Shown: positions 11,542 through 27,691 of the stretch, in pieces | How the letters are laid out: each line of letters begins with the position of its first letter | Numbering within the stretch: position 1 is the stretch's first letter | NCBI GenBank assembly: GCA_947683625.1 | Contig: CANTUR010000935.1 | Span: forward strand, 124,001-188,000 | Length of the DNA stretch: 64,000 bases | Direction of reading: 5' to 3' | DNA from: Mallotus nudiflorus | Taxonomy: Eukaryota; Streptophyta; Magnoliopsida; Malpighiales; Euphorbiaceae | Notes under the pieces: model-generated | The model's input: the letters and a program-made list of their open reading frames with translations, nothing else | Told to the model about the DNA's origin: nothing | Databases searched by the model: none | Position numbers and translations under genes: made by a program

Positions 11542-13849
11542 GCACATGTTTGAACGCAAAACGTGAACTCGTGCAAATTTGTGCACAAATGGTTTTGAAC
11601 ATGTTATCCAATGTTCCAATTGCATATTTACATTACTAAGCACTTGTTTTAGAGTTCTGAACTCATGAATACAATTGACATAATTGAATGCACAATTTGT
11701 GCACATTTGCGCATCTTTGAACGCAAAACTTGAACTCGTGCAAATCTATGCACAAATGGTTTTGAACATGTTATACAATGTTCCAATTGCATATTTTCAA
11801 TACTATGTACTTATTTTAGGATTCTAAACTCATGAATGCAATTGACATAATTGAATGCAGAATTTGTACACATTTGCACATGTTCGAACCCAACTCGTGC
11901 AAATTTGTGCACAAACGGTTTTGAACATGTCATCCAATGCTTCAATCGCATACTTAAAAATACTTAGTTCTTATTTTAGAGTTCTGAATTCATGAATACA
12001 ATTGACGTAATTGAATGCACAATTTGTGCACATTTGCACATGCTTTGAACACAAAACGTGAACTCGCGCAAATTTGTGCGCAAATGGTTTTGAACATGCT
12101 ATCCAATGTTCCCAATTGCATATTTACGATACTAATTACTTATTCATGAATTCTAAACTCATGAAAACAATTGACATAATTGAATGCACAATTTGTGCAC
12201 ATTTTGCACACGTTTGAATGCAAAACGTGAACTCGTGCAAATTTGTGCACAAATGGTTTTGAACGTGTTATCCAATGTTCCAAATGCGTATTTACAGTAA
12301 CAATTGCTTATTTTAGGTTTCTGAACCGATGATTACAATTGACATAATTGAATGCACAATTTGTGCATATTTGCTCATGTTTAAACGCAAAACGTGAACC
12401 CTTGCAAATTTGTGCACAAATGGTATTGAACATGTTATCCAATGTTCCATTGGCATATTTACAATACAAAGTACTTATTTTAGAGTTCTCATCTCATGAA
12501 TACAGTTGACATAATTGAATGCGCAATTTGTGCACATTTGCACATGTTTGAACGCAAAACGTGAACTCGTGCAAATTTGTGAACAAATGCTTTTGAACAT
12601 GTTATCCAGTGCTGCAATTGTATATTTGAAATACTAGGTACTTATGCTAGAATTCTAAACTCGTGAATACAATTGACATTATTGAATGCACAATTTGTGC
12701 ATATTTGCTCATGTTTGAACGCAAAACGTGAACTTGTGCAAATTTAGGCACAAATGGTTTTGAACGTGTTATCCAATGCTCCAATTGCATTTTTACAGTA
12801 CTAATTACTTATTCTAGAATTCAAAACTCTTGAATACAATTGACAAGACTGAATGCAAAATTTGTGCACATTTGCACATCTTTGAACGCAAAACTTGAAC
12901 TCGTGCAAATTTATTCACAAATGGTTTTGAACATGTTATCCAATTCTCCGATTGCATATTTTCAATACTAAGTACTTATTTTAGAGTTCTGAACTCATGA
13001 ATACGATCGATATAATTGGATGCACAAATTGTGCACATGTTTGAGCGCAAGACTTGAACTCGTGCAAATTTGTGAACAAATGCTTTTGAACATGTTATCC
13101 AACGTTGCAATTGCATATTTTCAATAGTAAGTACTTGTTCTAGAATTCTCAACTCATGAACACAATCGACATAATTGAATGCACATTTGCACATGTTTGA
13201 ACGCAAAATGCGACCTCGTGCAAATTTGTGCACAAATGGTTTTCAACATGTTATCCAATGTTCCAATTGTATATTTTCAATGCTAAGTACTTATTTTAGA
13301 GTTCTGAACTCGTGAATACAATTGACATAATTGAATGCACACTTTGTGCACATTCGCACATGTTTGAACGCTAAACTTGAACTCGTGCAAATTTGTGGAC
13401 AAATGCTTTCGAATATGTTATCCAATGTTCCAACTGAATATTTGCAATACCAAGTACTTGTTCTCGAATTCTAATCTCATGAACACAATTGACATAATTG
13501 AATGCACGATTTGTCCACATTTGCACATGTTTGAACGCAAAACGTGCAAATTTGTGCACAAATGGTTTTGAACATGTTATCCAATGTTCCAATTGCATAT
13601 TTACAAATACTAAGTACTTATTCTAGAGTTCTGAACGCATGAATACAATTGACATAATTGAATGCAGAATTTGTGCACATTTGCACACATTTGAACGCAA
13701 AACGTGAACTCGTGCAAATTTGCGAACAAATGCTTTTGAACATGTTATCCAATGTTGCAATTGCATATTTGCAGTACTAGGTACTCATTACAGAATTCTA
13801 AACTCATGAATACAATTGACAGAATCGAATGCACAATTTGTGCACGTTT
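11542..13849. repeat. HOR copy 6 (2308 bp)
   Basis: Carries C at the 1434-equivalent (12975), unlike its neighbours, and a private G-to-T change at 12945 (caatTctcc). Confidence 0.95.
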
Positions 13850-16157
13850 GCACATGTTTGAACGCAAAACGTGAACTCGTGCAAATTTGTGCACAAATGG
13901 TTTTGAACATGTTATCCAATGTTCCAATTGCATATTTACATTACTAAGCACTTGTTTTAGAGTTCTGAACTCATGAATACAATTGACATAATTGAATGCA
14001 CAATTTGTGCACATTTGCGCATCTTTGAACGCAAAACTTGAACTCGTGCAAATCTATGCACAAATGGTTTTGAACATGTTATACAATGTTCCAATTGCAT
14101 ATTTTCAATACTATGTACTTATTTTAGGATTCTAAACTCATGAATGCAATTGACATAATTGAATGCAGAATTTGTACACATTTGCACATGTTCGAACCCA
14201 ACTCGTGCAAATTTGTGCACAAACGGTTTTGAACATGTCATCCAATGCTTCAATCGCATACTTAAAAATACTTAGTTCTTATTTTAGAGTTCTGAATTCA
14301 TGAATACAATTGACGTAATTGAATGCACAATTTGTGCACATTTGCACATGCTTTGAACACAAAACGTGAACTCGCGCAAATTTGTGCGCAAATGGTTTTG
14401 AACATGCTATCCAATGTTCCCAATTGCATATTTACGATACTAATTACTTATTCATGAATTCTAAACTCATGAAAACAATTGACATAATTGAATGCACAAT
14501 TTGTGCACATTTTGCACACGTTTGAATGCAAAACGTGAACTCGTGCAAATTTGTGCACAAATGGTTTTGAACGTGTTATCCAATGTTCCAAATGCGTATT
14601 TACAGTAACAATTGCTTATTTTAGGTTTCTGAACCGATGATTACAATTGACATAATTGAATGCACAATTTGTGCATATTTGCTCATGTTTAAACGCAAAA
14701 CGTGAACCCTTGCAAATTTGTGCACAAATGGTATTGAACATGTTATCCAATGTTCCATTGGCATATTTACAATACAAAGTACTTATTTTAGAGTTCTCAT
14801 CTCATGAATACAGTTGACATAATTGAATGCGCAATTTGTGCACATTTGCACATGTTTGAACGCAAAACGTGAACTCGTGCAAATTTGTGAACAAATGCTT
14901 TTGAACATGTTATCCAGTGCTGCAATTGTATATTTGAAATACTAGGTACTTATGCTAGAATTCTAAACTCGTGAATACAATTGACATTATTGAATGCACA
15001 ATTTGTGCATATTTGCTCATGTTTGAACGCAAAACGTGAACTTGTGCAAATTTAGGCACAAATGGTTTTGAACGTGTTATCCAATGCTCCAATTGCATTT
15101 TTACAGTACTAATTACTTATTCTAGAATTCAAAACTCTTGAATACAATTGACAAGACTGAATGCAAAATTTGTGCACATTTGCACATCTTTGAACGCAAA
15201 ACTTGAACTCGTGCAAATTTATTCACAAATGGTTTTGAACATGTTATCCAATGCTCCGATTGCATATTTTCAATACTAAGTAATTATTTTAGAGTTCTGA
15301 ACTCATGAATACGATCGATATAATTGGATGCACAAATTGTGCACATGTTTGAGCGCAAGACTTGAACTCGTGCAAATTTGTGAACAAATGCTTTTGAACA
15401 TGTTATCCAACGTTGCAATTGCATATTTTCAATAGTAAGTACTTGTTCTAGAATTCTCAACTCATGAACACAATCGACATAATTGAATGCACATTTGCAC
15501 ATGTTTGAACGCAAAATGCGACCTCGTGCAAATTTGTGCACAAATGGTTTTCAACATGTTATCCAATGTTCCAATTGTATATTTTCAATGCTAAGTACTT
15601 ATTTTAGAGTTCTGAACTCGTGAATACAATTGACATAATTGAATGCACACTTTGTGCACATTCGCACATGTTTGAACGCTAAACTTGAACTCGTGCAAAT
15701 TTGTGGACAAATGCTTTCGAATATGTTATCCAATGTTCCAACTGAATATTTGCAATACCAAGTACTTGTTCTCGAATTCTAATCTCATGAACACAATTGA
15801 CATAATTGAATGCACGATTTGTCCACATTTGCACATGTTTGAACGCAAAACGTGCAAATTTGTGCACAAATGGTTTTGAACATGTTATCCAATGTTCCAA
15901 TTGCATATTTACAAATACTAAGTACTTATTCTAGAGTTCTGAACGCATGAATACAATTGACATAATTGAATGCAGAATTTGTGCACATTTGCACACATTT
16001 GAACGCAAAACGTGAACTCGTGCAAATTTGCGAACAAATGCTTTTGAACATGTTATCCAATGTTGCAATTGCATATTTGCAGTACTAGGTACTCATTACA
16101 GAATTCTAAACTCATGAATACAATTGACAGAATCGAATGCACAATTTGTGCACGTTT
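13850..16157. repeat. HOR copy 7 (2308 bp)
   Basis: Full-length unit with A at the 1434-equivalent and C at the 1703-equivalent. Confidence 0.95.
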
Positions 16158-18465
16158 GCACATGTTTGAACGCAAAACGTGAACTCGTGCAAATTTGTGC
16201 ACAAATGGTTTTGAACATGTTATCCAATGTTCCAATTGCATATTTACATTACTAAGCACTTGTTTTAGAGTTCTGAACTCATGAATACAATTGACATAAT
16301 TGAATGCACAATTTGTGCACATTTGCGCATCTTTGAACGCAAAACTTGAACTCGTGCAAATCTATGCACAAATGGTTTTGAACATGTTATACAATGTTCC
16401 AATTGCATATTTTCAATACTATGTACTTATTTTAGGATTCTAAACTCATGAATGCAATTGACATAATTGAATGCAGAATTTGTACACATTTGCACATGTT
16501 CGAACCCAACTCGTGCAAATTTGTGCACAAACGGTTTTGAACATGTCATCCAATGCTTCAATCGCATACTTAAAAATACTTAGTTCTTATTTTAGAGTTC
16601 TGAATTCATGAATACAATTGACGTAATTGAATGCACAATTTGTGCACATTTGCACATGCTTTGAACACAAAACGTGAACTCGCGCAAATTTGTGCGCAAA
16701 TGGTTTTGAACATGCTATCCAATGTTCCCAATTGCATATTTACGATACTAATTACTTATTCATGAATTCTAAACTCATGAAAACAATTGACATAATTGAA
16801 TGCACAATTTGTGCACATTTTGCACACGTTTGAATGCAAAACGTGAACTCGTGCAAATTTGTGCACAAATGGTTTTGAACGTGTTATCCAATGTTCCAAA
16901 TGCGTATTTACAGTAACAATTGCTTATTTTAGGTTTCTGAACCGATGATTACAATTGACATAATTGAATGCACAATTTGTGCATATTTGCTCATGTTTAA
17001 ACGCAAAACGTGAACCCTTGCAAATTTGTGCACAAATGGTATTGAACATGTTATCCAATGTTCCATTGGCATATTTACAATACAAAGTACTTATTTTAGA
17101 GTTCTCATCTCATGAATACAGTTGACATAATTGAATGCGCAATTTGTGCACATTTGCACATGTTTGAACGCAAAACGTGAACTCGTGCAAATTTGTGAAC
17201 AAATGCTTTTGAACATGTTATCCAGTGCTGCAATTGTATATTTGAAATACTAGGTACTTATGCTAGAATTCTAAACTCGTGAATACAATTGACATTATTG
17301 AATGCACAATTTGTGCATATTTGCTCATGTTTGAACGCAAAACGTGAACTTGTGCAAATTTAGGCACAAATGGTTTTGAACGTGTTATCCAATGCTCCAA
17401 TTGCATTTTTACAGTACTAATTACTTATTCTAGAATTCAAAACTCTTGAATACAATTGACAAGACTGAATGCAAAATTTGTGCACATTTGCACATCTTTG
17501 AACGCAAAACTTGAACTCGTGCAAATTTATTCACAAATGGTTTTGAACATGTTATCCAATGCTCCGATTGCATATTTTCAATACTAAGTAATTATTTTAG
17601 AGTTCTGAACTCATGAATACGATCGATATAATTGGATGCACAAATTGTGCACATGTTTGAGCGCAAGACTTGAACTCGTGCAAATTTGTGAACAAATGCT
17701 TTTGAACATGTTATCCAACGTTGCAATTGCATATTTTCAATAGTAAGTACTTGTTCTAGAATTCTCAACTCATGAACACAATCGACATAATTGAATGCAC
17801 ATTTGCACATGTTTGAACGCAAAATGCGACCTCGTGCAAATTTGTGCACAAATGGTTTTCAACATGTTATCCAATGTTCCAATTGTATATTTTCAATGCT
17901 AAGTACTTATTTTAGAGTTCTGAACTCGTGAATACAATTGACATAATTGAATGCACACTTTGTGCACATTCGCACATGTTTGAACGCTAAACTTGAACTC
18001 GTGCAAATTTGTGGACAAATGCTTTCGAATATGTTATCCAATGTTCCAACTGAATATTTGCAATACCAAGTACTTGTTCTCGAATTCTAATCTCATGAAC
18101 ACAATTGACATAATTGAATGCACGATTTGTCCACATTTGCACATGTTTGAACGCAAAACGTGCAAATTTGTGCACAAATGGTTTTGAACATGTTATCCAA
18201 TGTTCCAATTGCATATTTACAAATACTAAGTACTTATTCTAGAGTTCTGAACGCATGAATACAATTGACATAATTGAATGCAGAATTTGTGCACATTTGC
18301 ACACATTTGAACGCAAAACGTGAACTCGTGCAAATTTGCGAACAAATGCTTTTGAACATGTTATCCAATGTTGCAATTGCATATTTGCAGTACTAGGTAC
18401 TCATTACAGAATTCTAAACTCATGAATACAATTGACAGAATCGAATGCACAATTTGTGCACGTTT
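16158..18465. repeat. HOR copy 8 (2308 bp)
   Basis: Full-length unit with A at the 1434-equivalent and C at the 1703-equivalent. Confidence 0.95.
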
Positions 18466-20773
18466 GCACATGTTTGAACGCAAAACGTGAACTCGTGCAA
18501 ATTTGTGCACAAATGGTTTTGAACATGTTATCCAATGTTCCAATTGCATATTTACATTACTAAGCACTTGTTTTAGAGTTCTGAACTCATGAATACAATT
18601 GACATAATTGAATGCACAATTTGTGCACATTTGCGCATCTTTGAACGCAAAACTTGAACTCGTGCAAATCTATGCACAAATGGTTTTGAACATGTTATAC
18701 AATGTTCCAATTGCATATTTTCAATACTATGTACTTATTTTAGGATTCTAAACTCATGAATGCAATTGACATAATTGAATGCAGAATTTGTACACATTTG
18801 CACATGTTCGAACCCAACTCGTGCAAATTTGTGCACAAACGGTTTTGAACATGTCATCCAATGCTTCAATCGCATACTTAAAAATACTTAGTTCTTATTT
18901 TAGAGTTCTGAATTCATGAATACAATTGACGTAATTGAATGCACAATTTGTGCACATTTGCACATGCTTTGAACACAAAACGTGAACTCGCGCAAATTTG
19001 TGCGCAAATGGTTTTGAACATGCTATCCAATGTTCCCAATTGCATATTTACGATACTAATTACTTATTCATGAATTCTAAACTCATGAAAACAATTGACA
19101 TAATTGAATGCACAATTTGTGCACATTTTGCACACGTTTGAATGCAAAACGTGAACTCGTGCAAATTTGTGCACAAATGGTTTTGAACGTGTTATCCAAT
19201 GTTCCAAATGCGTATTTACAGTAACAATTGCTTATTTTAGGTTTCTGAACCGATGATTACAATTGACATAATTGAATGCACAATTTGTGCATATTTGCTC
19301 ATGTTTAAACGCAAAACGTGAACCCTTGCAAATTTGTGCACAAATGGTATTGAACATGTTATCCAATGTTCCATTGGCATATTTACAATACAAAGTACTT
19401 ATTTTAGAGTTCTCATCTCATGAATACAGTTGACATAATTGAATGCGCAATTTGTGCACATTTGCACATGTTTGAACGCAAAACGTGAACTCGTGCAAAT
19501 TTGTGAACAAATGCTTTTGAACATGTTATCCAGTGCTGCAATTGTATATTTGAAATACTAGGTACTTATGCTAGAATTCTAAACTCGTGAATACAATTGA
19601 CATTATTGAATGCACAATTTGTGCATATTTGCTCATGTTTGAACGCAAAACGTGAACTTGTGCAAATTTAGGCACAAATGGTTTTGAACGTGTTATCCAA
19701 TGCTCCAATTGCATTTTTACAGTACTAATTACTTATTCTAGAATTCAAAACTCTTGAATACAATTGACAAGACTGAATGCAAAATTTGTGCACATTTGCA
19801 CATCTTTGAACGCAAAACTTGAACTCGTGCAAATTTATTCACAAATGGTTTTGAACATGTTATCCAATGCTCCGATTGCATATTTTCAATACTAAGTACT
19901 TATTTTAGAGTTCTGAACTCATGAATACGATCGATATAATTGGATGCACAAATTGTGCACATGTTTGAGCGCAAGACTTGAACTCGTGCAAATTTGTGAA
20001 CAAATGCTTTTGAACATGTTATCCAACGTTGCAATTGCATATTTTCAATAGTAAGTACTTGTTCTAGAATTCTCAACTCATGAACACAATCGACATAATT
20101 GAATGCACATTTGCACATGTTTGAACGCAAAATGCGACCTCGTGCAAATTTGTGCACAAATGGTTTTCAACATGTTATCCAATGTTCCAATTGTATATTT
20201 TCAATGCTAAGTACTTATTTTAGAGTTCTGAACTCGTGAATACAATTGACATAATTGAATGCACACTTTGTGCACATTCGCACATGTTTGAACGCTAAAC
20301 TTGAACTCGTGCAAATTTGTGGACAAATGCTTTCGAATATGTTATCCAATGTTCCAACTGAATATTTGCAATACCAAGTACTTGTTCTCGAATTCTAATC
20401 TCATGAACACAATTGACATAATTGAATGCACGATTTGTCCACATTTGCACATGTTTGAACGCAAAACGTGCAAATTTGTGCACAAATGGTTTTGAACATG
20501 TTATCCAATGTTCCAATTGCATATTTACAAATACTAAGTACTTATTCTAGAGTTCTGAACGCATGAATACAATTGACATAATTGAATGCAGAATTTGTGC
20601 ACATTTGCACACATTTGAACGCAAAACGTGAACTCGTGCAAATTTGCGAACAAATGCTTTTGAACATGTTATCCAATGTTGCAATTGCATATTTGCAGTA
20701 CTAGGTACTCATTACAGAATTCTAAACTCATGAATACAATTGACAGAATCGAATGCACAATTTGTGCACGTTT
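18466..20773. repeat. HOR copy 9 (2308 bp)
   Basis: Full-length unit with C at the 1434-equivalent (19899), set between copies that carry A. Confidence 0.95.
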
Positions 20774-23081
20774 GCACATGTTTGAACGCAAAACGTGAAC
20801 TCGTGCAAATTTGTGCACAAATGGTTTTGAACATGTTATCCAATGTTCCAATTGCATATTTACATTACTAAGCACTTGTTTTAGAGTTCTGAACTCATGA
20901 ATACAATTGACATAATTGAATGCACAATTTGTGCACATTTGCGCATCTTTGAACGCAAAACTTGAACTCGTGCAAATCTATGCACAAATGGTTTTGAACA
21001 TGTTATACAATGTTCCAATTGCATATTTTCAATACTATGTACTTATTTTAGGATTCTAAACTCATGAATGCAATTGACATAATTGAATGCAGAATTTGTA
21101 CACATTTGCACATGTTCGAACCCAACTCGTGCAAATTTGTGCACAAACGGTTTTGAACATGTCATCCAATGCTTCAATCGCATACTTAAAAATACTTAGT
21201 TCTTATTTTAGAGTTCTGAATTCATGAATACAATTGACGTAATTGAATGCACAATTTGTGCACATTTGCACATGCTTTGAACACAAAACGTGAACTCGCG
21301 CAAATTTGTGCGCAAATGGTTTTGAACATGCTATCCAATGTTCCCAATTGCATATTTACGATACTAATTACTTATTCATGAATTCTAAACTCATGAAAAC
21401 AATTGACATAATTGAATGCACAATTTGTGCACATTTTGCACACGTTTGAATGCAAAACGTGAACTCGTGCAAATTTGTGCACAAATGGTTTTGAACGTGT
21501 TATCCAATGTTCCAAATGCGTATTTACAGTAACAATTGCTTATTTTAGGTTTCTGAACCGATGATTACAATTGACATAATTGAATGCACAATTTGTGCAT
21601 ATTTGCTCATGTTTAAACGCAAAACGTGAACCCTTGCAAATTTGTGCACAAATGGTATTGAACATGTTATCCAATGTTCCATTGGCATATTTACAATACA
21701 AAGTACTTATTTTAGAGTTCTCATCTCATGAATACAGTTGACATAATTGAATGCGCAATTTGTGCACATTTGCACATGTTTGAACGCAAAACGTGAACTC
21801 GTGCAAATTTGTGAACAAATGCTTTTGAACATGTTATCCAGTGCTGCAATTGTATATTTGAAATACTAGGTACTTATGCTAGAATTCTAAACTCGTGAAT
21901 ACAATTGACATTATTGAATGCACAATTTGTGCATATTTGCTCATGTTTGAACGCAAAACGTGAACTTGTGCAAATTTAGGCACAAATGGTTTTGAACGTG
22001 TTATCCAATGCTCCAATTGCATTTTTACAGTACTAATTACTTATTCTAGAATTCAAAACTCTTGAATACAATTGACAAGACTGAATGCAAAATTTGTGCA
22101 CATTTGCACATCTTTGAACGCAAAACTTGAACTCGTGCAAATTTATTCACAAATGGTTTTGAACATGTTATCCAATGCTCCGATTGCATATTTTCAATAC
22201 TAAGTAATTATTTTAGAGTTCTGAACTCATGAATACGATCGATATAATTGGATGCACAAATTGTGCACATGTTTGAGCGCAAGACTTGAACTCGTGCAAA
22301 TTTGTGAACAAATGCTTTTGAACATGTTATCCAACGTTGCAATTGCATATTTTCAATAGTAAGTACTTGTTCTAGAATTCTCAACTCATGAACACAATCG
22401 ACATAATTGAATGCACATTTGCACATGTTTGAACGCAAAATGCGACCTCGTGCAAATTTGTGCACAAATGGTTTTCAACATGTTATCCAATGTTCCAATT
22501 GTATATTTTCAATGCTAAGTACTTATTTTAGAGTTCTGAACTCGTGAATACAATTGACATAATTGAATGCACACTTTGTGCACATTCGCACATGTTTGAA
22601 CGCTAAACTTGAACTCGTGCAAATTTGTGGACAAATGCTTTCGAATATGTTATCCAATGTTCCAACTGAATATTTGCAATACCAAGTACTTGTTCTCGAA
22701 TTCTAATCTCATGAACACAATTGACATAATTGAATGCACGATTTGTCCACATTTGCACATGTTTGAACGCAAAACGTGCAAATTTGTGCACAAATGGTTT
22801 TGAACATGTTATCCAATGTTCCAATTGCATATTTACAAATACTAAGTACTTATTCTAGAGTTCTGAACGCATGAATACAATTGACATAATTGAATGCAGA
22901 ATTTGTGCACATTTGCACACATTTGAACGCAAAACGTGAACTCGTGCAATTTTGCGAACAAATGCTTTTGAACATGTTATCCAATGTTGCAATTGCATAT
23001 TTGCAGTACTAGGTACTCATTACAGAATTCTAAACTCATGAATACAATTGACAGAATCGAATGCACAATTTGTGCACGTTT
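20774..23081. repeat. HOR copy 10 (2308 bp)
   Basis: Full-length, A at the 1434-equivalent. A substitution at 22950 (gcaaTtttg) is the first irregularity of the noisy stretch that follows. Confidence 0.95.
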
Positions 23082-25386
23082 GCACATGTTTGAACGCAAA
23101 ACGTGAACTCGTGCAAATTTGTGCACAAATGGTTTTGAACATGTTATCCAATGTTCCAATTGCATATTTACATTACTAAGCACTTGTTTTAGAGTTCTGA
23201 ACTCATGAATACAATTGACATAATTGAATGCACAATTTGTGCACATTTGCGCATCTTTGAACGCAAACTTGAACTCGTGCAAATCTATGCACAAATGGTT
23301 TGAACATGTTATACAATGTTCCAATTGCATATTTTCAATACTATGTACTTATTTTAGGATTCTAAACTCATGAATGCAATTGACATAATTGAATGCAGAA
23401 TTTGTACACATTTGCACATGTTCGAACCCAACTCGTGCAAATTTGTGCACAAACGGTTTTGAACATGTCATCCAATGCTTCAATCGCATACTTAAAAATA
23501 CTTAGTTCTTATTTTAGAGTTCTGAATTCATGAATACAATTGACGTAATTGAATGCACAATTTGTGCACATTTGCACATGCTTTGAACACAAAACGTGAA
23601 CTCGCGCAAATTTGTGCGCAAATGGTTTTGAACATGCTATCCAATGTTCCCAATTGCATATTTACGATACTAATTACTTATTCATGATTCTAAACTCATG
23701 AAAACAATTGACATAATTGAATGCACAATTTGTGCACATTTTGCACACGTTTGAATGCAAAACGTGAACTCGTGCAAATTTGTGCACAAATGGTTTTGAA
23801 CGTGTTATCCAATGTTCCAAATGCGTATTTACAGTAACAATTGCTTATTTTAGGTTTCTGAACCGATGATTACAATTGACATAATTGAATGCACAATTTG
23901 TGCATATTTGCTCATGTTTAAACGCAAAACGTGAACCCTTGCAAATTTGTGCACAAATGGTATTGAACATGTTATCCAATGTTCCATTGGCATATTTACA
24001 ATACAAAGTACTTATTTTAGAGTTCTCATCTCATGAATACAGTTGACATAATTGAATGCGCAATTTGTGCACATTTGCACATGTTTGAACGCAAAACGTG
24101 AACTCGTGCAAATTTGTGAACAATGCTTTTGAACATGTTATCCAGTGCTGCAATTGTATATTTGAAATACTAGGTACTTATGCTAGAATTCTAAACTCGT
24201 GAATACAATTGACATTATTGAATGCACAATTTGTGCATATTTGCTCATGTTTGAACGCAAAACGTGAACTTGTGCAAATTTAGGCACAAATGGTTTTGAA
24301 CGTGTTATCCAATGCTCCAATTGCATTTTTACAGTACTAATTACTTATTCTAGAATTCAAAACTCTTGAATACAATTGACAAGACTGAATGCAAAATTTG
24401 TGCACATTTGCACATCTTTGAACGCAAAACTTGAACTCGTGCAAATTTATTCACAAATGGTTTTGAACATGTTATCCAATGCTCCGATTGCATATTTTCA
24501 ATACTAAGTAATTATTTTAGAGTTCTGAACTCATGAATACGATCGATATAATTGGATGCACAAATTGTGCACATGTTTGAGCGCAAGACTTGAACTCGTG
24601 CAAATTTGTGAACAAATGCTTTTGAACATGTTATCCAACGTTGCAATTGCATATTTTCAATAGTAAGTACTTGTTCTAGAATTCTCAACTCATGAACACA
24701 ATCGACATAATTGAATGCACATTTGCACATGTTTGAACGCAAAATGCGACCTCGTGCAAATTTGTGCACAAATGGTTTTCAACATGTTATCCAATGTTCC
24801 AATTGTATATTTTCAATGCTAAGTACTTATTTTAGAGTTCTGAACTCGTGAATACAATTGACATAATTGAATGCACACTTTGTGCACATTCGCACATGTT
24901 TGAACGCTAAACTTGAACTCGTGCAAATTTGTGGACAAATGCTTTCGAATATGTTATCCAATGTTCCAACTGAATATTTGCAATACCAAGTACTTGTTCT
25001 CGAATTCTAATCTCATGAACACAATTGACATAATTGAATGCACGATTTGTCCACATTTGCACATGTTTGAACGCAAAACGTGCAAATTTGTGCACAAATG
25101 GTTTTGAACATGTTATCCAATGTTCCAATTGCATATTTACAAATACTAAGTACTTATTCTAGAGTTCTGAACGCATGAATACAATTGACATAATTGAATG
25201 CAGAATTTGTGCACATTTGCACACATTTGAACGCAAAACGTGAACTCGTGCAAATTTGCGAACAAATGCTTTTGAACATGTTATCCAATGTTGCAATTGC
25301 ATATTTGCAGTACTAGGTACTCATTACAGAATTCTAAACTCATCGAATACAATTGACAGAATCGAATGCACAATTTGTGCACGTTT
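23082..25386. repeat. HOR copy 11 (2305 bp)
   Basis: Five indels: single-base losses near 23265, 23300, 23684 and 24121, and a one-base gain near 25344. They account exactly for the 2305-bp length. Confidence 0.95.
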
Positions 25387-27691
25387 GCACATGTTTGAAC
25401 GCAAAACGTGAACTCGTGCAAATTTGTGCACAAATGGTTTTGAACATGTTATCCAATGTTCCAATTGCATATTTACATTACTAAGCACTTGTTTTAGAGT
25501 TCTGAACTCATGAATACAATTGACATAATTTGAATGCACAATTTGTGCACATTTGCGCATCTTTGAACGCAAAACTTGAACTCGTGCAAATCTATGCACA
25601 AATGGTTTTGAACATGTTATACAATGTTCCAATTGCATATTTTCAATACTATGTACTTATTTTAGGATTCTAAACTCATGAATGCAATTGACATAATTGA
25701 ATGCAGAATTTGTACACATTTGCACATGTTCGAACCCAACTCGTGCAAATTTGTGCACAAACGGTTTTGAACATGTCATCCAATGCTTCAATCGCATACT
25801 TAAAAATACTTAGTTCTTATTTTAGAGTTCTGAATTCATGAATACAATTGACGTAATTGAATGCACAATTTGTGCACATTTGCACATGCTTTGAACACAA
25901 AAACGTGAACTCGCGCAAATTTGTGCGCAAATGGTTTTGAACATGCTATCCAATGTTCCCAATTGCATATTTACGATACTAATTACTTATTCATGAATTC
26001 TAAACTCATGAAAACAATTGACATAATTGAATGCACAATTTGTGCACATTTTGCACACGTTGAATGCAAAACGTGAACTCGTGCAAATTTGTGCACAAAT
26101 GGTTTTGAACGTGTTATCCAATGTTCCAATGCGTATTACAGTAACAATTGCTTATTTTAGTTTCTGAACCGATGATTACAATTGACATAATTGAATGCAC
26201 AATTTGTGCATATTTGCTCATGTTTAAACGCAAAACGTGAACCCTTGCAAATTTGTGCACAAATGGTATTGAACATGTTATCCAATGTTCCATTGGCATA
26301 TTTACAATACAAAGTACTTATTTTAGAGTTCTCATCTCATGAATACAGTTGACATAATTGAATGCGCAATTTTGTGCACATTTGCACATGTTTGAACGCA
26401 AAACGTGAACTCGTGCAAATTGTGAACAAATGCTTTTGAACATGTTATCCAGTGCTGCAATTGTATATTTGAAATACTAGGTACTTATGCTAGAATTCTA
26501 AACTCGTGAATACAATTGACATTATTGAATGCACAATTTGTGCATATTTGCTCATGTTTGAACGCAAAACGTGAACTTGTGCAAATTTAGGCACAAATGG
26601 TTTTGAACGTGTTATCCAATGCTCCAATTGCATTTTTACAGTACTAATTACTTATTCTAGAATTCAAAACTCTTGAATACAATGACAAGACTGAATGCAA
26701 AATTTGTGCACATTTGCACATCTTTGAACGCAAAACTTGAACTCGTGCAAATTTATTCACAAATGGTTTTGAACATGTTATCCAATGCTCCGATTGCATA
26801 TTTCAATACTAAGTAATTATTTTAGAGTTCTGAACTCATGAATACGATCGATATAATTGGATGCACAAATTGTGCACATGTTTGAGCGCAAGACTTGAAC
26901 TCGTGCAAATTTGTGAACAAATGCTTTTGAACATGTTATCCAACGTTGCAATTGCATATTTTCAATAGTAAGTACTTGTTCTAGAATTCTCAACTCATGA
27001 ACACAATCGACATAATTGAATGCACATTTGCACATGTTTGAACGCAAAATGCGACCTCGTGCAAATTTGTGCACAAATGGTTTTCAACATGTTATCCAAT
27101 GTTCCAATTGTATATTTTCAATGCTAAGTACTTATTTTAGAGTTCTGAACTCGTGAATACAATTGACATAATTGAATGCACACTTTGTGCACATTCGCAC
27201 ATGTTTGAACGCTAAACTTGAACTCGTGCAAATTTGTGGACAAATGCTTTCGAATATGTTATCCAATGTTCCAACTGAATATTTGCAATACCAAGTACTT
27301 GTTCTCGAATTCTAATCTCATGAACACAATTGACATAATTGAATGCACGATTTGTCCACATTTGCACATGTTTGAACGCAAAACGTGCAAATTTGTGCAC
27401 AAATGGTTTTGAACATGTTATCCAATGTTCCAATTGCATATTTACAAATACTAAGTACTTATTCTAGAGTTCTGAACGCATGAATACAATTGACATAATT
27501 GAATGCAGAATTTGTGCACATTTGCACACATTTTGAACGCAAAACGTGAACTCGTGCAAATTTGCGAACAAATGCTTTTGAACATGTTATCCAATGTTGC
27601 AATTGCATATTTGCAGTACTAGGTACTCATTACAGAATTCTAAACTCATGAATACAATTGACAGAATCGAATGCACAATTTGTGCACGTTT
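25387..27691. repeat. HOR copy 12 (2305 bp)
   Basis: Eleven one-base indels. Losses lie near 26060, 26127 (two), 26160, 26419, 26682 and 26801. Gains lie near 25529, 25900, 26369 and 27531. The net change of -3 matches the length. Confidence 0.95.
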